DNA of 64,000 nucleotides from Tumebacillus avium. GTDB lineage: Bacteria; Bacillota; Bacilli; Tumebacillales; Tumebacillaceae. The notes below the pieces were generated by a model, which saw only the letters and a program-made list of their open reading frames with translations, did not search any database and was not told the DNA's origin. The stretch covers positions 4,146,001 to 4,210,000 of the forward strand of contig NZ_CP021434.1 in assembly GCF_002162355.1 (NCBI RefSeq), given 5' to 3'. Of the stretch, positions 35,531-43,678 are shown piece by piece. Made by a program: the position numbers and the translations under genes. Position 1 is the stretch's first letter, and each line of letters begins with the position of its first letter.

Positions 35531-37243
35531 TTACTCGGTGATGCCGACCGCATCGAGGCCGCGGATGACCGCTTGCGCTTCGAAGCTGCCTTCCCCGTAC
35601 AGCTCTTTGGCGGAGTGGATCGTCGCAATGCGCGCGTCGCGGAAATTGGAGTCGGGCGTCAGGTAGTTGGTCAGCGTGTGGTAATAGATCTTGCCGAGCT
35701 TCTGCTGGCCGATCTCCTGCGCGATCAGGTACGCGCCATGGTTCCAGATCGAGGAGTTGACATGCACGCCGCCGCTGTCGAGGCTGAGCGGCAGGTTGTA
35801 GAACTGGCTCATATATTTCGGATACATCCCGGAACCGTCGCCGTACGGCACATAGTCCGCTTTGACCGGGAAGCGGTTGGGGTTGGACAGCGAGCGCAGC
35901 GCGTCGCGGCCGATCGCTTTCTGATCGGAGCCCATGATGTCTTCGCCCATCTCCCAATCATCGGAGTCGATCAATGCGCCGAAAATATCGGAGTACGACT
36001 CATTGAGCGCGCCGGACTGGTTGCGGTACTTCAAGCCCGCCGTATGCGTCGTCACGCCATGCGTCATCTCATGCGCCGCGACGTCAAGACCTGCCGACAA
36101 GGAGATGAAGTACGAACCGTCCCCGTCCCCATAGGTCATCTGACGGCCGTCCCAGAAGGCGTTGTTGTACTTGTCGCCATAATGCACGGTGGAGATGATC
36201 GCCATGCCTTCCCCGTCGATCGAGTTGCGGTTGTGCTCGCTTAGGTAATAGTCGTACACGATCTTCGAGTTATGGTGCGCATCGACCGCCGCGCGCTCAT
36301 AATCGCTGTGGAAGGATGCGTTTTTCGACGTAAACAGCTCGCCGGGCAGACGAACGGTCGACGAACGCCATTGGTTCTTGAAGTCATACGTCAAAATACC
36401 GTCCATCGCGCCGATCGAGTAATCGGCGAGGTAGAACGTCGAGCCGCCCTGGCCCGTGTTGTTGTGTGAGATGCTCAGCGTGCGGTGTGCCCCGTTTACG
36501 CCGATCCCGGAAGCGGTAGCCGGCTGCACATCGAGCTGCTTGTGCTGGTCAAGGTCCATGATCGCGTTGTACTGGTCGATCACCTGGCCCGACTTCGCGT
36601 CCACGTACACCGACCAGTTGCCGGGATGCTCGCCGAGGAAGTGCACGTTTACTTTGTGCGCGACATACGTCTGCCCTTCGAACGGATAGACGACCAGCTC
36701 CGAGCTCGGATCGGACTCCAGCATCTCCGGCGCGTCAACCGAGGCGATCGCCGTCTGCACAGCCTGCTCCGCGCTCAGCACAGGCGTGGTGTCCAGGTCG
36801 AGCGCATCAACCTCCGCGTTGAAATCGCCGTTTACGGTGCGCACTTCACCGTCTGCATCAATGTGCACGATGGTGATCGCGTCTTCCACCGGCAGCCCGT
36901 TTTTCGTCTGCTGCAGGCGGATGTGGGTCGTGCCGAGGCTGTCCCGCTCCGCTTGCAATGCTTTCAGGTCGGCCTTCGGATTCTTCATCTTAAAGAATTC
37001 TTTATGTTGATCCAGGAAATCGACAGCGGCCCCTGCATCTTGTCCGCCTTGGTTTGACAGCACGCCCGTGACAAACTCCGGCGTGCCTTTTTTATTGTAG
37101 ACCACTTTCAGCGCGCCGTTCGATTTGGCGTTAAATTGCGCCAACGACTCATCTTTTGCCGCCGATGCGTCCGTGGACGGAACCAGCGAAGTTCCCAGCA
37201 ATAAGGCGGTTACCAATACAGGTGCGAGCACAGCTTTTTTCAC
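35531..37243 (-). CDS. Secreted M4 thermolysin-type metalloprotease
   Basis: 570 residues: signal peptide (VLAPVLVTALLLGTSLVPST), FTP and PepSY propeptide domains (to about residue 260), then the catalytic domain. Zinc site VAAHEMTHGVTTHTAGL with the third ligand in SGALNESYSDIFGALID, and the transition-state His in GGVHVNSSIWNHGAYLIAQE. It is an extracellular neutral protease secreted as a zymogen. The start is GTG with AAGAGGGG upstream; a sigma-A promoter lies about 70 bp upstream. There is no C-terminal anchor. Confidence 0.95.
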   Translation of the reverse strand: MKKAVLAPVLVTALLLGTSLVPSTDASAAKDESLAQFNAKSNGALKVVYNKKGTPEFVTGVLSNQGGQDAGAAVDFLDQHKEFFKMKNPKADLKALQAERDSLGTTHIRLQQTKNGLPVEDAITIVHIDADGEVRTVNGDFNAEVDALDLDTTPVLSAEQAVQTAIASVDAPEMLESDPSSELVVYPFEGQTYVAHKVNVHFLGEHPGNWSVYVDAKSGQVIDQYNAIMDLDQHKQLDVQPATASGIGVNGAHRTLSISHNNTGQGGSTFYLADYSIGAMDGILTYDFKNQWRSSTVRLPGELFTSKNASFHSDYERAAVDAHHNSKIVYDYYLSEHNRNSIDGEGMAIISTVHYGDKYNNAFWDGRQMTYGDGDGSYFISLSAGLDVAAHEMTHGVTTHTAGLKYRNQSGALNESYSDIFGALIDSDDWEMGEDIMGSDQKAIGRDALRSLSNPNRFPVKADYVPYGDGSGMYPKYMSQFYNLPLSLDSGGVHVNSSIWNHGAYLIAQEIGQQKLGKIYYHTLTNYLTPDSNFRDARIATIHSAKELYGEGSFEAQAVIRGLDAVGITE

Positions 37244-37306
37244 AATCGATCCCCTCTTCTTTCGCTGCTAAAGTATGTATCTGTTGTTTAATTCTAACTA
37301 TTCTAA

Positions 37307-37335
37307 ATTATACACACCTCCTTTATCACGGTAAA
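37307..37335 (-). promoter_or_regulatory. Promoter of the M4 protease gene
   Basis: TTTACC (37335-37330), 17-bp spacer, TATAAT (37312-37307) on the minus strand. Confidence 0.6.
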
Positions 37336-37366
37336 GCGAAAACAGGTAAAATGATCCAAAAGCATT

Positions 37367-37398
37367 AGAAAACCCATCACATTTCAAGTGATGGGTTA
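37367..37398 (-). terminator. Terminator of the SLH protein gene
   Basis: AACCCATCAC / GTGATGGGTT stem followed by TTTTC on the minus strand. Confidence 0.72.
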
Positions 37399-37426
37399 CT
37401 TTCTACCTATGTGTGTTTATGCGTTT

Positions 37427-38539
37427 TTATTCGAACGGATCGGTTTGCTCCGGCAGATAGCGGATCAGATATTCGCGGCCGCGCCCTTTGTGCAGGGACT
37501 CATGGGCGACGACAGACGCTTCTTCGATCCAGCCAAACGACCAGTGGCCGGGCAAAACATCCGGGAAATGCTGTTGGACTGCGATCTCGCCGTCGATCAG
37601 CGGTCCGCGGAACAGCCCGACGTTGAGCAGTTTGGCTGCCGCTTGCCGCTCCGTGTTGCCGTTTGGCTTAAATTTCCCGCCGCCGACACCATCGATCATG
37701 CCGAGCGACTTAGCGGTGCCGATCGCATCTTTGGCCCAGTTATCGCTGGTGTCGTCAAACCCGCCGAGCGGAATCGGCTTTACCCCGCGCAAGGTCAACA
37801 TCAGACGCACCAGTTCGGCGCGGGAAATCGGATCGTCCGGATGGAACGAGCCGTCCGCATAGCCGCCCATGTAACCGGCGTTGCTGACTTTGTTGATCAC
37901 CTTGTTGGCCCAGTGACCGCTCGGAACGTCCGAGTACGGATGATCAACCGGGGAAACGTCTTCCAGCTTCTTGATGTGCGCGATCACCGCTGCCACTTCG
38001 GCGCGGGTGATCAGGTTCTCCGGGTGGAACAGACCGTCCGGATAGCCGATGAAAAACGGCTGATCGATCTGCACGCCTTTTTTGACTTTCACTTTCGGCG
38101 TCTCCCACTTCAGCGAGCCGTCCCCTTCGACTTGGCAGGACAGCTCCAGCCAGTCGCCGAGATTCTCTTGGGCTTTCAAGTTAAAGTGCAGCACCTGCGC
38201 CCCGTTGGCGGACGCCCCTTGCAAGTGCCAGATCAGTTGACGGTTTTGCGCATCCCACTCCGCCCCGCTCAGCCCTGCGGTCTCCACCTCGACGCCGGCG
38301 GGGAGTTGTACCTTCAGGTAGACATTGCTCTGGTTCTTGTTCTGCACATTGTGGTAGAGAATGTGGTAGGACAACGTGCCTCCTGCCGCGATCGTTTCCT
38401 GGTCGGAGATCAGCTGCACCTCCGGCAGATCGGAAGCGTCCGTCTGCGCCGATACGCTCGCGCCGCTCCCGGCGATACATGTCGCCGCCACCGCAGTTGT
38501 TGCCAGGCCCATTGCCATCTTTTTGAACAAACCAGCCAA
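37427..38539 (-). CDS. Exported protein with three SLH domains
   Basis: About 370 residues. A signal-like segment (MAMGLATTAVAATCIAGSGA) is followed by a DUF11-like beta domain (VYLKVQLPAGVEVETAGLSG) and three S-layer homology domains: FIGYPDGLFHPENLITRAEV, MGGYADGSFHPDDPISRAEL and MIDGVGGGKFKPNGNTERQA. SLH domains bind secondary wall polymer, so the protein is held on the cell surface. I chose the TTG at 38539 because GGAGGAGGAG lies five bases upstream; a longer frame would run through structured non-coding sequence. Confidence 0.83.
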   Translation of the reverse strand: MAGLFKKMAMGLATTAVAATCIAGSGASVSAQTDASDLPEVQLISDQETIAAGGTLSYHILYHNVQNKNQSNVYLKVQLPAGVEVETAGLSGAEWDAQNRQLIWHLQGASANGAQVLHFNLKAQENLGDWLELSCQVEGDGSLKWETPKVKVKKGVQIDQPFFIGYPDGLFHPENLITRAEVAAVIAHIKKLEDVSPVDHPYSDVPSGHWANKVINKVSNAGYMGGYADGSFHPDDPISRAELVRLMLTLRGVKPIPLGGFDDTSDNWAKDAIGTAKSLGMIDGVGGGKFKPNGNTERQAAAKLLNVGLFRGPLIDGEIAVQQHFPDVLPGHWSFGWIEEASVVAHESLHKGRGREYLIRYLPEQTDPFE

Positions 38540-38933
38540 AAGATCTCCTCCTCCATGCAAATCGTATTCCTGTTGAATATCTAATGCACAGGACTTCGCT
38601 GAACAGAACCCGGGAGGAGAGAAATAGGAGCCGGGACCCTGTGTCCCGGTCTGGAAAACGAGAAAGAAGCCCTGACATGCGACAGGGCTTCTTGGCATAG
38701 CGAAGTGCGGGACCTAAGGCTTGCGATGCAGGACCGTATGCGCAGAGGCCCGTCGGCGGGTATTTCCAGAGAAATGAGAACTTTCGTGTTGATTCGCCTT
38801 TCTCTTCCTAAAGTACGTCTGATTTTGTCAGATTATGAATTGTCGATTTCCCATTTCCACGGAAATGAGATAATTCGCACATTTCTACAATAAGAAGCGA
38901 ATCTGCGTCAGTTTTTGTCGAGCGGCGGTGCGC
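38540..38933. other. 394-bp intergenic region between ABC-F gene and SLH gene
   Basis: No convincing ORF. Besides the terminator at 38660-38691 it has a second strong hairpin, CCGGGAC / GTCCCGG (38631-38649, loop CCTGT), in the leader of the SLH gene. The rest is AT-richer near 38780-38890. I could not match it to a known riboswitch. Confidence 0.5.
38655..38691 (-). terminator. Terminator of the ABC-F gene
   Basis: GAAGCCCTG / CAGGGCTTC 9-bp stem followed on the minus strand by TTTCTCGTTTTCC, about 240 bp after the ABC-F stop. Confidence 0.65.
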
Positions 38934-40481
38934 TTATTTCTGCCAGTGTTCCACATCCCAGACCTGATGCACCCAGCCTTGGTAAAATTCCGGTTCGTGC
39001 GACACGAGCAACACGGTGCCGGGGTATTGGCGCAGGGCTTCTTGCAGCGCTTCTTTGGCCGCCTGGTCGAGATGGTTGGTCGGTTCGTCCAGCACAAGCA
39101 GGTTGCTGTCGGCGAGCATCAGGTGGCAGAGCCGGACTTTTGTCTGCTCGCCCCCACTCAGTGATTTCATCGGCTGCCCGATATGCTCCGTGCGCAAGCC
39201 GCAGCGGGCCAAGGCGGAGCGGACTTCTTTTTGCGTCATCTTCGGATGGGCGCGCCAGACGTCTTCGAGCGCGGTGTGCGGGGCTTGGGATTCGGCTTCC
39301 TGCTCGAAGTAGGCCGGCTGCACCCGTTCCCCGAGCTGAACGGAGCCGCTAATCGACGGCAACTGACCAAGCAAGGTGCGCAAAGTGGTCGTTTTGCCGA
39401 TCCCGTTGTAGCCGACCAACGCGACTTTTTCTCCGCGCTTCAAGCGCAGGTCGACCGGGGCAAACAGCGGCTTGTCATAGCCGACACAGAGCCCTTCGGC
39501 GAGCAGCACGGTCGTGACCGGCTCGACGCTGACCCCAAACGCAAAGCGCGGACGCGGCACCGGAGTGGGCTTGTCGATGCGCTCGATCTTGTGCAGGCGC
39601 TTTTCCCGGCTCTTGGCCTGTTTGGCGGTCGAGGCGCGGGTTTTGTTTTTCTGGATGTAGGTCTCCAGCTTTTGGATCTCCTGCTGCTGCCGGACAAAAG
39701 CGTGGTAGATTTGCTGTTTGCGCAAGTCATAGGCGGCGACATATTGCTGGAAGCTACCCGTAAAGCGGGTCAGGGTCTGGTGTTCCAGATGATAGACGAC
39801 GCTTACGACTTTGCCCAGGAAGTCCTGGTCATGGGAAATCAGGACAAAGGCGTGCGGGTAGCTTTGCAGGTGCCCGGTCAACCATTCGATATGCGCCGTG
39901 TCGAGGTAGTTGGTCGGCTCGTCGAGCAGGAGCACGTCAGGCTTTTGCAGCAAGAGTTTGGCGAGCAAAAGCTTGGTGCGCTGCCCGCCGCTGAGGGCGC
40001 TGACGTCGGTTTCGAGGCCGAGTTCGGTCAGGCCAAGCCCGGCCGCGACCTCTTCGACTTTGGCGTCGACGGCGTAAAAATCGTTTTCTTCCAAGAACTC
40101 CTGCAGCAGCCCAAAGCGTTTGATCGCCGCATCCAAGGCGGCCCCTTCCGCGGTGCCCATCCGCTCGGCCGCCTGCAGCATTTCCCGTTCGGCTGTATAG
40201 AGTCCCGCAAAAGCGCCGCGCAGGAAATCACGCATCGTCTCGCCAGGCTGCAGGTCGACATGCTGTTCCAAAAAGCCGCGCTGCACCTGCGGCAGCCAGT
40301 CGATGCGGCCGGCGTCGGGGATCGTCTGCCCGATCAAAATTTTCAGCAGGGTCGATTTGCCCGCTCCGTTCGGCCCGACCAGACCAACATGTTCGCCTGC
40401 AAGCAGGCGGAACTGCACGTCACGCAGCACCGTTTTATCGCCAAACCCGTGGGTCAATCCTTCTACGTTTACAATGCTCAT
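38934..40481 (-). CDS. ABC-F family ATPase (ribosome protection/translation factor)
   Basis: 515 residues with two ABC domains and no membrane segments. Domain 1: GLVGPNGAGKSTLLKILIGQ, SALSGGQRTKLLLAKLLL, VLLLDEPTNYLDTAHIEWL. Interdomain linker rich in Lys/Arg/Gln (QEIQKLETYIQKNKTRASTA). Domain 2: ALVGYNGIGKTTTLRTLLGQ, SLSGGEQTKVRLCHLMLA, LLVLDEPTNHLDQAAKEAL. ABC-F proteins bind the ribosomal E site and include antibiotic-resistance factors such as VmlR and Msr types. The 340-bp leader has a short peptide and a terminator, the usual layout for drug-induced attenuation, which favours a resistance role. Start at 40481 after GAAGGAG. Confidence 0.9.
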   Translation of the reverse strand: MSIVNVEGLTHGFGDKTVLRDVQFRLLAGEHVGLVGPNGAGKSTLLKILIGQTIPDAGRIDWLPQVQRGFLEQHVDLQPGETMRDFLRGAFAGLYTAEREMLQAAERMGTAEGAALDAAIKRFGLLQEFLEENDFYAVDAKVEEVAAGLGLTELGLETDVSALSGGQRTKLLLAKLLLQKPDVLLLDEPTNYLDTAHIEWLTGHLQSYPHAFVLISHDQDFLGKVVSVVYHLEHQTLTRFTGSFQQYVAAYDLRKQQIYHAFVRQQQEIQKLETYIQKNKTRASTAKQAKSREKRLHKIERIDKPTPVPRPRFAFGVSVEPVTTVLLAEGLCVGYDKPLFAPVDLRLKRGEKVALVGYNGIGKTTTLRTLLGQLPSISGSVQLGERVQPAYFEQEAESQAPHTALEDVWRAHPKMTQKEVRSALARCGLRTEHIGQPMKSLSGGEQTKVRLCHLMLADSNLLVLDEPTNHLDQAAKEALQEALRQYPGTVLLVSHEPEFYQGWVHQVWDVEHWQK

Positions 40482-40551
40482 TGAAAAACACTCCTTCGCT
40501 TGGTCGTTCACAGCTACCGGTGCCAAGCGCAAGAAACAGCGAAAAAGGCAA

Positions 40552-40582
40552 CAAAAAACGAGTAGAGCAAAACACGCTCTAC
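40552..40582 (-). terminator. Leader terminator (attenuator) upstream of the ABC-F gene
   Basis: GTAGAGC / GCTCTAC stem followed by TCGTTTTTTG on the minus strand, about 70 bp upstream of the ABC-F start and inside its transcript leader. Confidence 0.7.
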
Positions 40583-40688
40583 CCGTATCTGTGGTCATCA
40601 AAAGACATGCCTGCACAGAGGGTCCGTGTTCTGTCTCGCTGTTCTTGCAACATGGCAGATGCGTAAAAATGGGCAGACTTCTCCCGTT

Positions 40689-40727
40689 TTACGACAGCAC
40701 CTGTTGAAAAACAACGGACATAAACAT
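40689..40727 (-). CDS. Putative 12-aa leader peptide of the ABC-F gene
   Basis: Minus-strand ORF MFMSVVFQQVLS with AGGG six bases and GAAGGAG further upstream of the ATG. It lies between the promoter and the attenuator. Its size and hydrophobic start are like the leader peptides that stall ribosomes and induce Erm and ABC-F genes. Function is inferred from position only. Confidence 0.5.
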   Translation of the reverse strand: MFMSVVFQQVLS

Positions 40728-40764
40728 TGGGTTCCCTTCACTCCTTCGCAGGTTAGTTGTACAT

Positions 40765-40793
40765 AATTTACCACCATCTTACAAAGGACGCAA
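40765..40793 (-). promoter_or_regulatory. ABC-F promoter
   Basis: TTGCGT (40793-40788), 17-bp spacer, TAAATT (40770-40765) on the minus strand. Confidence 0.6.
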
Positions 40794-40878
40794 GCCCTTT
40801 TTGTGTCGAAAAAACGCATAGGTCAAGCGGCGGGCGGCGTAGTGTAAGAACATCAAAGAGTCAGGGGGGTCAACAAAC

Positions 40879-41097
40879 ATGTCACTCGTGCTCATGGAAG
40901 ACCTGCGCAAGCCCATGCCCAAGCGGCGTTTTGCTTTCGTCCATTCGGTGCGCATCTTCCGCCCCGTCGTCAAAGTCGCCCGCTTCGCCTTCCGCAGCAG
41001 CCGGTTCCTGCTCCGCCGGGCGATCTGGGTGATCAAAGGCGATTCCGCCAAGCCGCTGCACCAAGAGATTCAGGTGGTGACCAGACAAGAGCACTAA
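40879..41097 (+). CDS. Small basic hypothetical protein (72 aa)
   Basis: Plus-strand frame with AGGGGGG nine bases upstream of the ATG. The product is strongly basic with a central stretch SVRIFRPVVKVARFAFRSSR then FLLRRAIWVIKGD, which may form an amphipathic helix that contacts membrane or nucleic acid. I do not recognise it. It is divergent from the ABC-F leader and convergent with dnaD, sharing a hairpin terminator at 41106-41137. Confidence 0.55.
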   Translation: MSLVLMEDLRKPMPKRRFAFVHSVRIFRPVVKVARFAFRSSRFLLRRAIWVIKGDSAKPLHQEIQVVTRQEH

Positions 41098-41105
41098 CGC
41101 GTACA

Positions 41106-41137
41106 AAAAGCCCCATGGCGGCCGCCATGGGGCTTTC
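41106..41137. terminator. Terminator of the dnaD transcript (and 72-aa gene)
   Basis: GCCCCATGGC / GCCATGGGGC 10-bp stem with GGCC loop. The minus-strand side has TTTTTG, so it best fits the dnaD transcript; on the plus strand only TTT follows. Confidence 0.7.
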
Positions 41138-41157
41138 AGATGCAAAAGATCACTAAG

Positions 41158-41301
41158 TCTATTCGTGACACTAGGTCTATTCATGACACCATGTCTTTTC
41201 ATGACACCATGTCTTTTCATGACACTATGCCTTTTCATGACACTATGCCTTTTCATGACACTATGCCTTTTCATGACACTATGCCTTTTCATGACACTAT
41301 G
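41158..41301. repeat. Eight tandem copies of an 18-bp repeat
   Basis: The unit is CCTTTTCATGACACTATG. Copies 5-8 (41230-41301) are identical; copies 1-4 diverge progressively towards 41158. The array lies between the dnaD stop codon and the terminator, i.e. in the 3' untranslated part of the dnaD transcript. A partial ninth unit (CCTTTT) follows. There are no spacers. Confidence 0.95.
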
Positions 41302-41338
41302 CCTTTTAAACGTACATGTATTTTGCAGATCGTTATGT

Positions 41339-42136
41339 TTATCCGTTACCGCCGTAGACTTTGTAAAACATATCATACTTGTTGCCGGAGTCTTCATCAC
41401 TTGCGGCTGCCGGCTTATTGCCTGCGTTGCCGTTTTTGTTGCCCGTTTTGTTGTTCTGGCCGCGGGTTGGGATGCGGTTGCGGAACTGCTCGCGGTGGAC
41501 GGTGAGGTCTTGGATGGAACGGATGTTGCTCTTCCCCCACTCGAACAAAATTCGGTCGATATAGCGGAAGTTGAACTTCCCGGCCAGCACCGCTTCTTTT
41601 AACGCCTCTCGGATCAGCTCTTCCCGATAATGATCCTGGTCGATCCAGCAGGAGATGCGCTCATACTCGATCGGCGAGATCGGACGGCCAAATTCCTGCT
41701 CGAACAACGCAAACAGATTCTGCTGCTGCTCCCGCTGCTCCAGCATGTCGTAGCTCGACACCGGCTTCGCGGCAGGTGCTGCAGGTGCAACCGGCGGTTT
41801 TGGTTCCAGCAGCTTGGCCAGTTTTGCATACAAGGGTCGCAAGCTCAGCGCATCATGCCCCAGCCCGTGCTCGTCGATGTCGAGCAGTCCGCGATGCACC
41901 AACTGCTGCACCATCCCGGCCAGCACGTCCGGGTGCAGAGTCATCCGCTCGCCCAGCTCGCGCGGCGTCGGAAACTCGATCCCTTCCTGGCGAAACTGCA
42001 TGACATGCAGCACCAGCATCATCTCTTCATCAGATAAACCCAGTCGTTTATATTCACGCAATAAAATCCCCGGAATGGCGACAAATCCGGATGACATGAG
42101 AACGGTGAAAGCACTCTCCTGTGTCTGTCTCTGCAT
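41339..42136 (-). CDS. dnaD: DnaD-family replication initiation protein
   Basis: 265 residues. The N-terminal winged-helix (DnaD_N) contains LGLSDEEMMLVLHVMQFRQE and FPTPRELGERMTLHPDVLAG; the C-terminal DnaD/DnaB2 domain contains FEQEFGRPISPIEYERISCW and EALKEAVLAGKFNFRYIDRI. An Asn/Lys-rich tail (GQNNKTGNKNGNAGNKPA) is longer than usual. DnaD acts with DnaA, DnaB and DnaI in loading the helicase. It lies downstream of asnS, as in B. subtilis (asnS-dnaD). Confidence 0.92.
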   Translation of the reverse strand: MQRQTQESAFTVLMSSGFVAIPGILLREYKRLGLSDEEMMLVLHVMQFRQEGIEFPTPRELGERMTLHPDVLAGMVQQLVHRGLLDIDEHGLGHDALSLRPLYAKLAKLLEPKPPVAPAAPAAKPVSSYDMLEQREQQQNLFALFEQEFGRPISPIEYERISCWIDQDHYREELIREALKEAVLAGKFNFRYIDRILFEWGKSNIRSIQDLTVHREQFRNRIPTRGQNNKTGNKNGNAGNKPAAASDEDSGNKYDMFYKVYGGNG

Positions 42137-42212
42137 CCGATTCTCTCCCCCTCTTCTCTAGTAGCGAACCTTAGTATATCACAAGTTCTATGCGAACAGA
42201 GGTACGTAAATG

Positions 42213-42242
42213 CAAAAAAGGACAAGCATATTCTGCTTGTCC
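42213..42242 (-). terminator. asnS terminator
   Basis: GGACAAGCA / TGCTTGTCC stem followed by T6 on the minus strand, 16 bp after asnS and upstream of dnaD. Confidence 0.83.
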
Positions 42243-42258
42243 CAAAGCGTCGTGCGAT

Positions 42259-43557
42259 TTACGGATACAGACGGTACAGCGTGCGCGGAATCATGATCGT
42301 TTCACGGATGTGATCGATGCCGCAGATCCACGCGATGGTGCGCTCCAGACCGATCCCGAAGCCGGAGTGCGGCACAGAACCGTATTTGCGCAGTTCGAGG
42401 TACCAGTTGTAGGACTCGTCGAAGTTCTCGTGTTCAAAGCGCTGTTTCATCAGCTCGTAGTCATGAATACGCTCCGAGCCGCCGACGATCTCGCCGTAGC
42501 CTTCCGGTGCCAGCAGGTCGGCGCCGAGAATGACGTCCGGGTTCTCCGGGTCGGGCTGCATGTAGAACGCCTTGATGTTCGCCGGCCATTTTTCCACGAA
42601 GATCGGGAGATCAAAGTGGTTGGTCAGCTCCGTCTCATGCGGTGCCCCGAAGTCTTCGCCGTACGGGAAGTCATGACCTTTTTCCTGCAGGATCTTGACC
42701 GCTTCCGCATAGGTGATGATCGGGAACTTCTCAGCAACGACGCGCTCGAGCGGAGCCGTGTCGCGCTCCAGCGTTTTCAGCTCGTACTTGCAGTTGTCGA
42801 GGATGTGCTTGATCGTGTATTTGACCAGGGCTTCCTGGATCTGCAGATTTTCTTGATGTCCCACGTACGCCATCTCCGGCTCGATCATCCAGAACTCGTT
42901 CATATGCTTGCGGGTCTTGGACTTCTCGGCGCGGAAGGTCGGGCCAAAGGAGTACACGCGGCCCAGCGCCATTGCAGCCGCTTCCATGTAGAGCTGGCCG
43001 GATTGGGAGAGGTACGCCGATTCGCCGTTGACGTATTCCGTCTCAAACATGTTGGTCGTGCCTTCTGCGGAAGACGGGGTCAGGACCGGCGGATCAACTT
43101 GGGTAAAGCCGTTTTCGTCAAAGAATGCGCGCATGCCTTTGATCACTTCGGCGCGGATCTTCAAGATCGCGCGTTGGCGCGGCGAGCGAATCCACAGATG
43201 ACGGTGGTCGAGCAAGAAGTCAACGCCATGCTCTTTCGGGGTGATCGGGTAGTCTTCGGTGCGGGAGACAACTTCGATGCCGGTCACGGTGATCTCATAG
43301 CCGATCTGCGAGCGCTCTTCCTGGCGCACGAGGCCGGTCACGCGGATCGAAGATTCCTGCGACAGGCCTTTCGCCAGCTCGAACAGCTCTTCCGGCACGT
43401 CTTGTTTCACGACGACGCACTGAATAAACCCGGTGCCGTCGCGGAAGTTCAAGAAAGCGATCTTGCCGGAGGAACGTTTGTTCCACAGCCAGCCTTCCAA
43501 TGTTACTTCTTGATCGACAAATTCGCCAATGCGTTCAATTCTTGCTTTTACAGTCAC
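42259..43557 (-). CDS. asnS: Asparaginyl-tRNA synthetase
   Basis: 432 residues. OB-fold anticodon domain ([20 protein letters not shown] and FRDG), then the class II catalytic core: motif 2 [20 protein letters not shown] and motif 3 [21 protein letters not shown] type specificity residues separating AsnS from AspS cannot be proved by eye, but length, absence of the bacterial AspS insertion and the asnS-dnaD order favour AsnS. Its promoter region contains repeated GTGGACT elements. Confidence 0.93.
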   Translation of the reverse strand: MTVKARIERIGEFVDQEVTLEGWLWNKRSSGKIAFLNFRDGTGFIQCVVVKQDVPEELFELAKGLSQESSIRVTGLVRQEERSQIGYEITVTGIEVVSRTEDYPITPKEHGVDFLLDHRHLWIRSPRQRAILKIRAEVIKGMRAFFDENGFTQVDPPVLTPSSAEGTTNMFETEYVNGESAYLSQSGQLYMEAAAMALGRVYSFGPTFRAEKSKTRKHMNEFWMIEPEMAYVGHQENLQIQEALVKYTIKHILDNCKYELKTLERDTAPLERVVAEKFPIITYAEAVKILQEKGHDFPYGEDFGAPHETELTNHFDLPIFVEKWPANIKAFYMQPDPENPDVILGADLLAPEGYGEIVGGSERIHDYELMKQRFEHENFDESYNWYLELRKYGSVPHSGFGIGLERTIAWICGIDHIRETIMIPRTLYRLYP

Positions 43558-43595
43558 TTGCTATCCCTCCAACTGTTACGAGAACAGAGAATCAA

Positions 43596-43637
43596 CAAAG
43601 TCCACTTTGTATGTAGTCAGAGTCCATTATAGTCCAC
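43596..43637 (-). promoter_or_regulatory. asnS promoter region with GTGGACT repeats and a palindrome
   Basis: Minus strand: AGTGGACT, TATAAT -10 (43631-43626), ATGGACT and then the perfect 14-bp palindrome CAAAGTGGACTTTG (43609-43596). TGGACT occurs three times in the same orientation, 10 and 22 bp apart. Confidence 0.5.
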
Positions 43638-43678
43638 TTTGGCCGAAAAAACCAGTTTTGGATTCTACTTTAGATTGA

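Noticed and set aside
38700..38800. Possible cyclic-di-GMP (GEMM) riboswitch upstream of the SLH gene
   Set aside because: CGCAAGCC-like pieces are present but the required GCAAACC and GACGCAAAGCC cores are missing.
41158..41301. Tandem repeats considered as a CRISPR array or a coding repeat protein
   Set aside because: The 18-bp units abut with no spacers, and neither strand's repeat-encoded peptide (HDTMPF or KRHSVM type) has a start with a ribosome site.
43558..43678. T-box leader upstream of asnS
   Set aside because: The gap is only 121 bp and contains no T-box motif or leader terminator.
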